This document shows positions 9,190 through 18,962 of a DNA stretch of 64,000 bases, in pieces. The translations under genes and the position numbers were made by a program. Positions within the stretch are counted from its first letter, which is position 1. Every line of letters begins with the position of its first letter. The notes beneath the pieces are model-generated. The model was given only the letters and a program-made list of their open reading frames with translations, was not told where the DNA came from and ran no database searches. Origin of the DNA: Aggregatibacter actinomycetemcomitans (GTDB taxonomy: Bacteria > Pseudomonadota > Gammaproteobacteria > Enterobacterales > Pasteurellaceae); assembly GCA_017160915.1 (NCBI GenBank), contig JACAWG010000010.1:1-64000 (forward strand), given 5' to 3'.

Positions 9190-10047
9190 ATGACCGACTT
9201 TCCCTATATTCGTGACCTCAACGAACATAACCTTAACGACATCCTGCAACTTTCCCAAAATTATCCGTTAGTCATTACCTTTTATGCACCAAGCCATGCC
9301 GATTCCGTGGCGTTTGTTAAAACGTTGGAAAGCTACGCCGATCAATACCAAGGGCAGTTTGTGCTGGCAAAAGTGGATTGTGAAAAAGAACAAATGGTGG
9401 CGGCGCAATTCCGCATTCAGGCGTTGCCGACTACGTATTTATTCCGTGACGGACAAGCGTTGGATGCGTTTCAGGGGGCGTTGGATAATGCCACGTTGCA
9501 ACAGCGTTTGAGTGCGATTTTGCCGAAAGAGGAAGAAATTAAGTTTAATCAGGCGTTGGAATTGCTCGCAGTCGAAAATTACGAACAGGCATTGCCGTTG
9601 TTAAAAGACGCCTGGGAGTTGTCCGACCAGAAAAACAGTGAAATTGCGCTGCTCTATGCGGAAACCTATATCGCCATGAAAAAAACCGAGCCGGCGCAAC
9701 AGATTTTAAATAAGATCCCGCTGCAGGATCGCGACAGTCGCTGGCAGGGTTTGCAGGCGCAAATCGAATTATTGATTAAAGCCGCCGACACGCCGGAAAT
9801 CCAGCAATTACAAGAAGAATTTGCCCGACAGCCGACGAATGATCTTGCTTTAAAACTGGCGTTGCAATTACATCAAGCCAACCGCAATGAAGAAGCATTG
9901 GATCTGTTATTTAAGATTTTGCGTCAGGATTTAGGCGCGGAAGAAGGCAAAATCAAACAGGAATTTTTGTCTATTTTAGCCGCCATCGGCAATAATGATC
10001 CCGTGACTAATAAATACCGCCGATTGCTCTATTCGTTGTTGTACTGA
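9190..10047 (+). CDS. cnoX: Thioredoxin-fold chaperone CnoX (YbbN)-like
   Basis: An N-terminal thioredoxin fold (residues 1-110) is followed by about 170 residues of TPR-like helices, the layout of E. coli CnoX/YbbN, a holdase that protects proteins under hypochlorite stress and passes them to GroEL. The usual CxxC position reads SHAD (35-38), so no redox cysteine remains there; E. coli still has one cysteine in its SxxC. It is therefore predicted to act without thiol-disulfide exchange. It lies directly upstream of trxB, as in Haemophilus. Confidence 0.88.
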   Translation: MTDFPYIRDLNEHNLNDILQLSQNYPLVITFYAPSHADSVAFVKTLESYADQYQGQFVLAKVDCEKEQMVAAQFRIQALPTTYLFRDGQALDAFQGALDNATLQQRLSAILPKEEEIKFNQALELLAVENYEQALPLLKDAWELSDQKNSEIALLYAETYIAMKKTEPAQQILNKIPLQDRDSRWQGLQAQIELLIKAADTPEIQQLQEEFARQPTNDLALKLALQLHQANRNEEALDLLFKILRQDLGAEEGKIKQEFLSILAAIGNNDPVTNKYRRLLYSLLY

Positions 10048-10093
10048 CGGGAAATCTTCTATAATGCCTCCGTCCGTTCAACTATTATTTTAA

Positions 10094-11059
<966 letters not shown>

Positions 11060-11107
11060 ATCAGACGGGCAGCGTGTCCCGTCAATAAAATCATGATGTT
11101 ATAAAAC

Positions 11108-11137
11108 GGTGGGCTTTAAGCCCACCTTACGTTTTTC
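11108..11137 (+). terminator. Terminator of trxB
   Basis: GGTGGGCTT-T-AAGCCCACC (11108-11126) is a perfect nine-base-pair inverted repeat followed by TTACGTTTTTC. Frames that start cydD inside it (11109) are therefore unlikely. Confidence 0.75.
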
Positions 11138-11162
11138 TATCTCTTATAAAAAACCGCAACTT

Positions 11163-12926
11163 ATGGACAAATCCCGTCAAAAATATTTGCAGCAATGGCT
11201 ACGCACCCAGCAAAAGCCGATTAAAAAATATTTGAACCTCAACATTCTGCTTGCCTCTCTTTCCTCCGTCATTTTGGTGGTGCAAACCTATTTACTGGCG
11301 TCATTGCTGTATAAACTCATTATTCTTAATGAAGCGGTTAGCGGTCTTATGCCTTATTTTCTCGGTTTGGTGGCGGGCTTTGCATTGCGCGCGCTGATTT
11401 TATGGTTACGGGAAAAAATCGGCTTTAAGTGCGGTCAATTATTACGAAATAGTATTCGCCAACAAATTCTGGATAAAATTCATCAGGTGGGACCTGCCAC
11501 CATTAACAACAAACCGGCGGGCAGCTGGGCAACGATCATGTTGGAACAGGTGGAAAACCTGCACAATTTCTACGCCCGCTATTTGCCGCAACAAGCACTT
11601 TCCGCCATTGTGCCGATCATCATTCTGATTGCGGTGTTTCCGCTGAACTGGGCGGCGGGTTTAATTTTAATGGGCACCGCACCGCTGATTCCGATTTTCA
11701 TGATTTTAGTGGGCAAAGCGGCGGCGGACAGCAGTCAAAAGAACATGGACACCCTCGCCCGTTTAAGCGGGCAATTTTTAGATCGCCTGCGCGGCTTGGA
11801 AACCTTACGTTTATTTGACCGCACGGCGGAACAAACCCGTCACATTGAAGAAAGCACGGAAGACTTCCGCGAAACCACCATGGACGTGCTGAAAATGGCG
11901 TTCCTCTCCTCTGCCGTGCTGGAATTTTTCACCTCCATTTCCATCGCACTAATGGCGGTGTATTTCGGTTTCAGTTATTTAGGACAAATTGAATTCGGCA
12001 CTTACGGCACGCCAATCACGTTGTTTATCGGCTTCTTCTGCTTGATTCTCGCGCCGGAATTTTATCAACCGTTGCGCGATCTCGGCACCTATTATCATGA
12101 CCGCGCCGCCGGTATCGGGGCAGCAGATGCCATTGTGGATTTTCTGGAAGCCGATTATTTAATCGCCCAAGGCGATAAAAAAGCGGCATTTGAAGAAAAA
12201 AGTGCGGTGAAAATTTCAGGTGAAAATCTGGTGGTCTTGTCGCCGCAAGGCAAACCGCTGACGGAAGCTCTGAATTTTTCTATTCCGCCATGTAGCCATA
12301 TTGCCATCGTTGGGCAAAGCGGCGCCGGCAAAACCTCGCTCATCAACGCCATATTAGGCTTTCTGCCCTATCAAGGCAGCCTGAAAATCAACGGACAGGA
12401 ATTGCGCGATCTGGATTTAATGCAATGGCGTAAACATATCGCCTGGGTGGGGCAAAACCCGTTGTTGCTACAAGGCACCATCAAAGAAAATTTATTGCTG
12501 GGTGATATTCAAGCCGACGAACAGGAAATTGATCATGCCTTGCGTTTGGCACAAGCAAAAGAGTTTACCGATCGACTTGGTCTGGAAGCAGAAATTAAAG
12601 AAGGCGGAATCGGCGTTTCCGTGGGGCAGGCGCAACGTTTGGCGGTGGCTCGAGCGCTGTTGCGCAAAGGCGATTTGCTGTTACTGGACGAACCTACCGC
12701 CAGTCTGGATGCTCAATCGGAAAATCAGGTGTTACAGGCATTACAACAAATTAGCCAACAACAAACCACGGTCATGATCACCCACCGTATTGAAGATCTG
12801 AAACAATGCGACAATATTTTGGTCATGCGCCACGGGCAAATTATCCAGCAAGGGCATTTTGATCAACTGCAACACCAAGGTTTCTTCGCCGAATTATTGG
12901 CACAACGACAACAGGATATTCACTAA
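11163..12926 (+). CDS. cydD: Heterodimeric ABC exporter CydDC, subunit CydD
   Basis: Half of the CydDC exporter needed for assembly of cytochrome bd and periplasmic c-type cytochromes. It was long described as a cysteine/glutathione exporter, and more recent structural work supports heme transport. An N-terminal six-helix ABC transmembrane domain (about 1-310) precedes a nucleotide-binding domain with Walker A GQSGAGKT and Walker B LLLLDEPTAS. The signature reads VSVGQAQR, slightly off LSGGQ. The ATG at 11163 (587 residues) is chosen because an in-frame upstream ATG lies inside the trxB terminator. It overlaps cydC by TAATG. Confidence 0.95.
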   Translation: MDKSRQKYLQQWLRTQQKPIKKYLNLNILLASLSSVILVVQTYLLASLLYKLIILNEAVSGLMPYFLGLVAGFALRALILWLREKIGFKCGQLLRNSIRQQILDKIHQVGPATINNKPAGSWATIMLEQVENLHNFYARYLPQQALSAIVPIIILIAVFPLNWAAGLILMGTAPLIPIFMILVGKAAADSSQKNMDTLARLSGQFLDRLRGLETLRLFDRTAEQTRHIEESTEDFRETTMDVLKMAFLSSAVLEFFTSISIALMAVYFGFSYLGQIEFGTYGTPITLFIGFFCLILAPEFYQPLRDLGTYYHDRAAGIGAADAIVDFLEADYLIAQGDKKAAFEEKSAVKISGENLVVLSPQGKPLTEALNFSIPPCSHIAIVGQSGAGKTSLINAILGFLPYQGSLKINGQELRDLDLMQWRKHIAWVGQNPLLLQGTIKENLLLGDIQADEQEIDHALRLAQAKEFTDRLGLEAEIKEGGIGVSVGQAQRLAVARALLRKGDLLLLDEPTASLDAQSENQVLQALQQISQQQTTVMITHRIEDLKQCDNILVMRHGQIIQQGHFDQLQHQGFFAELLAQRQQDIH

Positions 12927-14659
12927 TGCGCGCATTATTGCCTTTTCTTCGTTTATTTAAATTTGCCAAGCTGCCGTTAATTTTAGGCGGCTTGCTGATG
13001 ATTTTAGGACTGGCTTCCAGTATCGGGTTGCTCACCCTTTCCGGCTGGTTTCTTGCCGCCACCGCCATTGCCGGTTTCGGCTCGCTATTTAACTTTTTCT
13101 ACCCGTCCGCCAGCGTACGCGGCTTGGCAATCGGGCGCACGGCGGCACGCTATTTTGAAAAAGTGGTTACCCATGACGCCACCTTCCGTGTATTGGCAAA
13201 ACTGCGTGTGCAGGTGTTTAGTAAAATCATTCCGCTAAGCCCTGCGGTGCTCAACCGTTATCGTAACAGCGATTTATTAAACCGCTTGGTTGCTGATGTG
13301 GACACCCTCGACAGCCTATATCTTCGCCTCATTGCGCCCTTTATCAGCGCCATCGTGGTGATTGCGTTCATTACCCTTGGTTTGAGTTTTATCAACGCTC
13401 CGCTCGCGCTGTTTATCGGTTTCACGTTACTGGCGCTTTTACTGGTTATCCCGACGATTTTTTACCATTTGGGTAACAAATTCGGTGCCAAACTCACTCA
13501 ATCCCGCGCCCTTTACCGCACGCAATTTATTGAATTTATTCAGGCACAAGCGGAATTATTGCTGTTCAACGGCGAGGACAAAGTCAAAGAAAAACTAAAC
13601 CAAACGGAACAACAATGGCAAACCTACCAACAACGGGAAGCCAATTTATCGGGATTTTCCACCGCACTTTTATTGTTTGCCAACGGTTTGCTATTATGTG
13701 TCACCTTATGGTTTGCCGCCCAGGCGGATTTGGGCAACGATGAATACCGCATGGCGTTTATCGGTTTATTTGCTTTTGCCGCCCTCGCCTCTTTTGAAAT
13801 CCTGATGCCTATCGGCGCGGCATTTTTGCACATCGGGCAAGTGGTCGCTTCCGCCGAGCGGGTGACGGACATTATCGAACAACAGCCGTTAGTTGATTTT
13901 TCCGGCACGCAAGCAGTGGAAGCCGATAACCAACAGCCGTTATTGCAAATCCAAAATCTGCATTTCACTTACCCGCAGCGAACCAATCCGGCGTTGATTG
14001 ATTTCAGCCTTAACATTCAAGCCGGCGAAAAAATTGCTATTTTAGGCAAAACCGGCAGCGGTAAATCCACCTTGTTGCAATTACTGGTGCGTAACTACGA
14101 TGCCAATCAGGGTGAAATCTTATTGGCGGGAAAAGCCATTCAGACATATAGCGAAAGCAGTCTGCGCCAGCAATTTTGCTTCTTAACCCAACGGGTACAC
14201 GTTTTCAGCGACACTTTGCGCAACAACCTGCAACTTGCCAATCATGCTCCGCTAAGCGATGAAAAAATGATTGCCGTGCTACTGCAAGTCGGCTTGGAAA
14301 AACTCGTGAATCAGGAACAGGGTTTGGATTTATGGCTGGGTGATGGCGGTCGTCCGTTATCCGGCGGTGAACAACGCCGTTTGGGCTTGGCTCGGGTGCT
14401 ATTAAATGATGCACCGATTTTACTGTTAGATGAACCGACGGAAGGTTTGGATCGTGAAACGGAACGCCATATTTTGCAGGCAATTTTGGCACATAGTCGG
14501 GGAAAAACGTTGATTATGGTGACGCACCGCTTAACGGCGATTGAACAATTTGATCAACTGGTCATGATTGATAACAGCCGATTAATCGAACAAGGTGTTT
14601 ATCAGGAGCTAATCAATAAAGAAAACGGCTTTTTCAAGCAATTGACACAACGTATTTAA
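12926..14659 (+). CDS. cydC: Heterodimeric ABC exporter CydDC, subunit CydC
   Basis: Partner of CydD. It has an ABC transmembrane domain (about 1-310) and a nucleotide-binding domain with Walker A GKTGSGKST, signature LSGGEQRRLG, Walker B ILLLDEPTEG and the switch histidine in MVTHRL. Its ATG overlaps the cydD stop (TAATG), so translation is coupled, in line with a one-to-one heterodimer. Length 577 is normal. Confidence 0.96.
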   Translation: MRALLPFLRLFKFAKLPLILGGLLMILGLASSIGLLTLSGWFLAATAIAGFGSLFNFFYPSASVRGLAIGRTAARYFEKVVTHDATFRVLAKLRVQVFSKIIPLSPAVLNRYRNSDLLNRLVADVDTLDSLYLRLIAPFISAIVVIAFITLGLSFINAPLALFIGFTLLALLLVIPTIFYHLGNKFGAKLTQSRALYRTQFIEFIQAQAELLLFNGEDKVKEKLNQTEQQWQTYQQREANLSGFSTALLLFANGLLLCVTLWFAAQADLGNDEYRMAFIGLFAFAALASFEILMPIGAAFLHIGQVVASAERVTDIIEQQPLVDFSGTQAVEADNQQPLLQIQNLHFTYPQRTNPALIDFSLNIQAGEKIAILGKTGSGKSTLLQLLVRNYDANQGEILLAGKAIQTYSESSLRQQFCFLTQRVHVFSDTLRNNLQLANHAPLSDEKMIAVLLQVGLEKLVNQEQGLDLWLGDGGRPLSGGEQRRLGLARVLLNDAPILLLDEPTEGLDRETERHILQAILAHSRGKTLIMVTHRLTAIEQFDQLVMIDNSRLIEQGVYQELINKENGFFKQLTQRI

Positions 14660-14678
14660 ATGGGGAAGACCGGAAAGG

Positions 14679-14790
14679 TGGAAACCTTCCCGGCTTGATC
14701 TCGGCACACGAAAATTCTGACTCTGGCTGCTTTCTTCCGAACCTGACCTGGTAAACCAGACTTCATTGCGAGGGACCGAAAAGGTTTCCA
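14679..14790 (-). ncRNA. ffs: 4.5S RNA of the signal recognition particle
   Basis: On the minus strand the core TTTACCAGGTCAGG, then TCGGAAGAAAGCAGCCA, is the Ffh-binding domain of bacterial SRP RNA, with its GGAA-type tetraloop and symmetric internal loop. The ends pair (TGGAAACC with GGTTTCCA), giving about 112 nt, close to the 114 nt of E. coli 4.5S RNA. It lies antisense in the gap between cydC and tesB. The ends are set by the terminal pairing and may be off by a few bases. Confidence 0.93.
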
Positions 14791-14833
14791 TTGAATTAAC
14801 CGCAAGATTTCACACCGGCGATTAAGTGTTCGC

Positions 14834-14862
14834 ATTATGCAATAAGCCCCGCCGAATTGCAA
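14834..14862 (-). promoter_or_regulatory. Promoter of 4.5S RNA
   Basis: On the minus strand TTGCAA (14857-14862) and CATAAT (14834-14839) are separated by exactly 17 bases. Transcription would begin near 14827, leaving a short 5' leader of about 37 nt for RNase P processing, as known for 4.5S precursors. Confidence 0.65.
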
Positions 14863-14918
14863 ATGTTATCTCCGAATGAAAGGGAAAGTGCCCGAACTTT
14901 AAACAAACGAGGAAAATA

Positions 14919-15785
14919 ATGACCGCACTTCATCAACTTATCGACCTGTTAAAACTGGAAAAAATCGACGATTTACTCTTTCGCGGCGAAAGTCAGGATT
15001 TAGGCTTTCGCCAGGTTTTCGGCGGACAAGTCGTAGCACAAGCTCTTTCCGCCGCCATTCAGGTGGCGCCGACGGATCGCTTTTTACATTCTTGCCATGC
15101 CTATTTTTTATCCCCGGGCGATAGCCAATATCCGATTATTTATGATGTGGAAATTCTACGCGAAGGCAGAAATTTCACCGCCATGCGCGTCAAAGCCATT
15201 CAGCACAAATCACCGATTTGCCACATCACCGCCTCCTTCCAAACCTTGGAGAAAGGCTTTGAGCATCAAAGTGAAATGCCCAAAGTGGACGCCCCTGACG
15301 CACTCATGTCAGAAAGCTCGGTGATCCAGCAAATGGCGCAAATGATTCCGGAAGCGGTACGCGATAAATTTACGGCGGAACGCCCCTTTGATATTCGCAC
15401 CAAATACCTGAATAACCCGTTCCACGGGCGCAAACTGCCGCCGCAACAATTTTCTTGGGTGCGTACCAATGGCGAAGCACCGACGGATTACCGTATTCAA
15501 CAATGCCTGCTCGCCTATTTTTCGGATTTTCACTGCATTTTGACCGCACTTCATCCGCACGAAAAAGGCTTTTTGCAAAAAGGCATGAAAGTTGCCACCA
15601 TCGACCATTCCATTTGGTTCCATCGTCCTTTCGATATGAACGACTGGTTGCTGTACGCCATCGAAAGCAACAACGCCTATGCCGCCCGTGGTTTGGCGCG
15701 CGGTCAGTTCTTCTCCGCCGACGGCAGACTCATCGCCACCACACAGCAGGAAGGACTGATTCGTTATCTTCCGGAAGAACAATAA
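14919..15785 (+). CDS. tesB: Acyl-CoA thioesterase II
   Basis: Cytoplasmic double-hotdog thioesterase that hydrolyses acyl-CoA. The N-terminal motif FRQVFGGQVVAQAL lies near 28-41 and the C-terminal hotdog carries the SIWFHRPF segment (about 229-236). Length 288 matches E. coli TesB (286). The start codon sits inside an uptake signal (ATGACCGCACTT), so the protein begins M-T-A-L. It is followed 15 bases later by the DUF455 gene, the same pairing as in H. influenzae. Confidence 0.95.
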   Translation: MTALHQLIDLLKLEKIDDLLFRGESQDLGFRQVFGGQVVAQALSAAIQVAPTDRFLHSCHAYFLSPGDSQYPIIYDVEILREGRNFTAMRVKAIQHKSPICHITASFQTLEKGFEHQSEMPKVDAPDALMSESSVIQQMAQMIPEAVRDKFTAERPFDIRTKYLNNPFHGRKLPPQQFSWVRTNGEAPTDYRIQQCLLAYFSDFHCILTALHPHEKGFLQKGMKVATIDHSIWFHRPFDMNDWLLYAIESNNAYAARGLARGQFFSADGRLIATTQQEGLIRYLPEEQ

Positions 15786-15800
15786 AAAACGGAGTTTTTT

Positions 15801-16673
15801 GTGACCGCACTTTATTCCGCTAACGATTTCTGGCATGCCGTAACCACGGCATTGCAAACAACGGATCCGCAGAAAAAATGCCGTTTAACGGATCAACTTT
15901 ATGATGAAATACTGCCACAGATTCAACTTACGGAAGCAGCAGATTTTCCTGAGGTGACACCGAAAATGGAGCTTGCCGGCATTCCGCCGAAACCGCGGCT
16001 GGTTGCACCGAAAGAAGTGCCGAAACGTTCTTTTGCCACAACCGAAGGTTATGCCGCCACCCTGCACGCCATCGCGCATATTGAGTTTAACGCCATTAAT
16101 CTCGGCTTGGATGCCGCCTGGCGTTTTGGACGCAAGGCACAACTGGAACTGGGCGAAGGCATGGCGTTTGTGCGCGATTGGCTACGCGTAGCGCGTGAGG
16201 AAAGTAAGCATTTTTCCTTGATTAACAATCACCTTCACACACTCGGTTATCAATACGGCGATTTTGAAGCGCATGCCGGATTATGGGAAATGGCACAAGC
16301 CACCGCGCACGATATTTGGGAGCGTATGGCGCTGGTACCGCGCGTATTGGAAGCGCGCGGGCTGGATGCAACGCCGGTGTTACAGGAAAAAATCGCGCAA
16401 CGTAAAGATTTTGCGGCGGTGAAAATTCTGGATGTGATTTTAACGGACGAAATCGGTCATGTTTATATCGGTAACCATTGGTATCACGCCCTTTCCGCTA
16501 AGCGCGGGCTAGATGCCATGAAATGTTTCACCGAGTTATTACATAAATACCGTATTGTGATTTTTAAAGGCGTGATCAACACGGATGCCCGTTTACAAGC
16601 CGGCTTCACACAACACGAACTAGACTGGATTTATGAAGTGGAACAAACGTTAAAGTCTTATATTAAATCCTGA
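15801..16673 (+). CDS. DUF455 ferritin-like protein
   Basis: Belongs to the DUF455 family (COG2833), predicted ferritin-like four-helix proteins of unknown function. Candidate metal ligands are HIEFNAINLGLDAAWRF (near 92), REESKHFSLINNH (near 133) and DEIGHVYIGNHWYH (near 215), the spaced E..H helices expected for a di-iron centre. The start is GTG, again within an uptake signal (GTGACCGCACTT), with GGAG seven bases upstream. It is probably cotranscribed with tesB. No function can be assigned. Confidence 0.85.
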   Translation: MTALYSANDFWHAVTTALQTTDPQKKCRLTDQLYDEILPQIQLTEAADFPEVTPKMELAGIPPKPRLVAPKEVPKRSFATTEGYAATLHAIAHIEFNAINLGLDAAWRFGRKAQLELGEGMAFVRDWLRVAREESKHFSLINNHLHTLGYQYGDFEAHAGLWEMAQATAHDIWERMALVPRVLEARGLDATPVLQEKIAQRKDFAAVKILDVILTDEIGHVYIGNHWYHALSAKRGLDAMKCFTELLHKYRIVIFKGVINTDARLQAGFTQHELDWIYEVEQTLKSYIKS

Positions 16674-16674
16674 A

Positions 16675-16708
16675 AAAATGCCTGATAACGAAACTTATCA
16701 GGCATTTT
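16675..16708. terminator. Bidirectional terminator
   Basis: AAATGCCTGATAA and TTATCAGGCATTT form a 13-base-pair stem with a six-base loop, with A and T runs on either side. It serves the tesB-DUF455 pair on the plus strand and the small lipoprotein gene on the minus strand. Confidence 0.85.
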
Positions 16709-16709
16709 G

Positions 16710-16838
16710 TTAGAAACGCACACCGGTGCCAACACCGAAACCTACGCCGACACCATTGGAACCGCCACCAGCGCCGACGCCCACGGAACACGCCGTCAGG
16801 CTGAATAGAATAAATACTGCCACGATAAATTTTTTCAT
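16710..16838 (-). CDS. Small glycine-rich lipoprotein (42 residues)
   Basis: A 42-residue reading frame with a clear lipoprotein signal peptide (MKKFIVAVFILFSLTAC, lipobox LTAC, Cys17). The mature peptide of 26 residues is almost entirely G, V and S in a GVG repeat and ends in R-F. AGAGG lies seven bases upstream of the ATG. The start overlaps the stop of the kinase gene (ATGA), so the two are translationally coupled, and a strong terminator follows at once. The peptide ends with an aromatic residue, as many outer-membrane proteins do. Function unknown. Confidence 0.75.
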   Translation of the reverse strand: MKKFIVAVFILFSLTACSVGVGAGGGSNGVGVGFGVGTGVRF

Positions 16839-17575
16839 GGTTTGCCTCTTTTCACTTTTTCCACATTCCTAAATAAACGATATACCCCAATTAAATCTTT
16901 TTTGGCAATGTATTTAAAGGGCAACAATAAATAATACAAAAAACGATAATGGCACACGGAAGACATCATATCCTGCCATTCCTGCAGTTCACAATTTTGT
17001 TGGTAGCCACGCATAACCATGCGAATGGTTTCATCGGAAATATTTTCCTCACGACATAAATTATAAATAAACAAAATCAAATCGCGGGCTTTTTGATGAG
17101 GCAAGTCACGCTTTGTTGCGTCCACTTCAAAATCAATAAATAACACTTCGCCGTCACGCCATAAAATATCCCGAATTGCCGGGCGCCCGTGTACCAATCC
17201 CTGTTGATGCAACTGCGCCAAGGCTTTGGCGCAATCCAGCAGAATCTGTTGTTTGGTTTGCATTGGAATATCGTCATTAATCCAATTCACCACGCTCTTA
17301 CCGCCATCTTCCAGCACCAGATAATCTTCGCCGAAAGCGGCTAATTTCGGCACCGGCGCTTGTCGTTGAGCAAGATACTGTAAACTGTGGATCTCGTTTT
17401 GAAATGCCTGCTGCGGATGTGGTTTTAGCAAATGCCACACGCCTTTTAATTGCTCCGGCTGTTTCAGCCAATAATTTTTGTTCCCGTAGGTAAAATAATA
17501 GACCCGCTCCCCTTTATGTTTCGCCAAGAGCTGCCGAACATATTGCTCAAAGGAAAACGTCGCTGAGTCTGACAT
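16835..17575 (-). CDS. InaA/lipopolysaccharide-kinase-like protein
   Basis: Small protein-kinase-fold protein of the InaA/Kdo-kinase type, 246 residues. A VYYFTYGNKNYWLKQ segment (25-39) fits the ATP-binding lysine strand. The catalytic loop reads HGRPAIRDILW (129-139) and the metal-binding motif reads IDFE (147-150), instead of the common H-x-D and DFD/DFG. The start at 17575 is preferred because the longer frame from 17620 would begin inside an uptake-signal hairpin; AGGGA precedes 17575. It overlaps the small lipoprotein gene by four bases. The substrate is unknown; a lipid or lipopolysaccharide sugar is plausible. Confidence 0.72.
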   Translation of the reverse strand: MSDSATFSFEQYVRQLLAKHKGERVYYFTYGNKNYWLKQPEQLKGVWHLLKPHPQQAFQNEIHSLQYLAQRQAPVPKLAAFGEDYLVLEDGGKSVVNWINDDIPMQTKQQILLDCAKALAQLHQQGLVHGRPAIRDILWRDGEVLFIDFEVDATKRDLPHQKARDLILFIYNLCREENISDETIRMVMRGYQQNCELQEWQDMMSSVCHYRFLYYLLLPFKYIAKKDLIGVYRLFRNVEKVKRGKP

Positions 17576-17596
17576 AATAAAATCCCTATAAACGAA

Positions 17597-17625
17597 AAGT
17601 GCGGTCAAAATTAACCGCACTTTTA
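17597..17625 (-). terminator. Uptake-signal hairpin terminator
   Basis: AAAAGTGCGGT (17597-17607) and ACCGCACTTTT (17615-17625) form a perfect 11-base-pair stem with a seven-base loop. It lies directly after the 211-residue lipoprotein gene on the minus strand. Confidence 0.8.
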
Positions 17626-17640
17626 GCGTAATCCTGCCGA

Positions 17641-18276
17641 TTATTTCTTAATTAAACTTAATTTTGCCACCCGATTGCCGGCTAATTGACAATCCATTTT
17701 ATAAAATTGGTTGCCGTTTAAACGCACATCGGCAGTTAAGCGGGAATCGCTGTTGGCGTGATTGGCGGAACTGCGGAATACGCGTGAAGTTTGCGCCACC
17801 TGTTGAATTTTCGCAATGCAAAGGTAGTTTAATTTGGCGTCGTTACCGGTTTTCACGTTAGCCGCGCCTTTGTCCGCATTGTTTGTGCCCAACATTTTGT
17901 GCAGCTTCGTCGCTTCGGCAATCAAGGCTTTTTGTTCTTGGTTTGCCGCGTCAATGTGGTGAACGTTGCCATTTTCCTGCACAACGGAAACTTTGCCGCC
18001 TTTATAGAAAAATAACTTATTGTTGCTGCCGTTGCTAACTTTAATCAATTCCGGTTGTCCATTTAAGTAAGCTGTGTATTGCGTATTGTTGTTGACATAC
18101 TCAAATGTCGGCAAAGTTTCCGCTTTTTGCAGCAAGGCTTTCACATCGGCACTCGCCGGCGTCGCTTCAGTGACGGAACCCGGCGTACCCGCGGTTTTCA
18201 TTTCGGATAACGAACCGCACGCCGATAACAGTAAAATTGATGAGCATAAGGTCACCTTGGTGATATATTTATGCAT
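17641..18276 (-). CDS. Uncharacterised lipoprotein (211 residues)
   Basis: The signal peptide MHKYITKVTLCSSILLLSAC has a good lipobox (LSAC, Cys20), so the product is an exported lipoprotein. The mature part starts with a low-complexity T/A/S/P linker (about 28-45) and then a roughly 160-residue domain with two cysteines (near 152 and 196) that could form a disulfide. I do not recognise the domain. It is transcribed divergently from the DUF1439 gene. Confidence 0.78.
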   Translation of the reverse strand: MHKYITKVTLCSSILLLSACGSLSEMKTAGTPGSVTEATPASADVKALLQKAETLPTFEYVNNNTQYTAYLNGQPELIKVSNGSNNKLFFYKGGKVSVVQENGNVHHIDAANQEQKALIAEATKLHKMLGTNNADKGAANVKTGNDAKLNYLCIAKIQQVAQTSRVFRSSANHANSDSRLTADVRLNGNQFYKMDCQLAGNRVAKLSLIKK

Positions 18277-18363
18277 GAAAATAAGCTCCTTGAGTTGATA
18301 AAAGTGCGGTCTAGTTTAACCGTTTTTTTATTTTTTTTAAACCTTACGATTTGGAGAACACCT

Positions 18364-18948
18364 ATGTTTGCTTGGTTAAAACCGAAATTTGTGACATTAC
18401 TTTGTGCATTTTTGCTGACCTCAACATTATCAACATCCGCATTTGCCCTTGCCATCGGCGAAAATGAAATCAATCAATTGTTGGCTCGGCACAATAATTA
18501 TAAAAATAATTACGGCATTCCCGGTCTTGCCAGTGTGGATTACAATCTGCACGATTTCAGTGCCAGAATCGGGCAATCTGCAGAAAAACGCCTGGAATTG
18601 AGCGGCATTATCGACGGTTTATTCAAACTGCCTACCGATCAGTTTGCCGCCAAATTGAATCTCACCTTCGATACCGTGCCTTATTATGATGCGCAAAAAG
18701 GCGCGATTTATTTGAAAGATATTCGCGTACTGCGTTGGTCCGGCTCACCGGAACAATACATGGGACAAATTCAAAGTCTGGTGCCGTTACTCACCAACAA
18801 TATCGCCACCTATTTGAGCAACACGCCGGTTTATACCTTAGACGAAAAAAATCCACGGGATATGATGATTAAACAAGCCGCCAAAGCCATTCGGGTAGAA
18901 CAAGGCAGATTGGAAGTGGATACCTTTGATAATTTGCTAAAACCATAA
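18364..18948 (+). CDS. DUF1439 (YceB-like) exported protein
   Basis: Exported protein of the DUF1439 family (E. coli YceB), which has a lipid-binding-like fold. The first 30 residues form a signal peptide ending in ALA. Unlike YceB there is no lipobox cysteine at the cleavage site, so this version appears to be soluble and periplasmic. The start at 18364 (GGAG upstream) is chosen over an in-frame ATG at 18271 that would overlap the divergent lipoprotein gene. Length 194. A strong terminator follows. Confidence 0.8.
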   Translation: MFAWLKPKFVTLLCAFLLTSTLSTSAFALAIGENEINQLLARHNNYKNNYGIPGLASVDYNLHDFSARIGQSAEKRLELSGIIDGLFKLPTDQFAAKLNLTFDTVPYYDAQKGAIYLKDIRVLRWSGSPEQYMGQIQSLVPLLTNNIATYLSNTPVYTLDEKNPRDMMIKQAAKAIRVEQGRLEVDTFDNLLKP

Positions 18949-18962
18949 TCTCAGGCAAAAAG

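Noticed and set aside
11109-11162. Upstream in-frame start for cydD
   Set aside because: It lies inside the perfect hairpin that terminates trxB; the ATG at 11163 begins a normal CydD.
14660-14918. Protein-coding frames in the cydC-tesB gap
   Set aside because: The conserved sequence there is 4.5S RNA on the minus strand; the small frames are incidental.
15309-15857. A 182-codon frame antisense to tesB
   Set aside because: It is a shadow of the tesB codon pattern and has no signal, domain or ribosome site.
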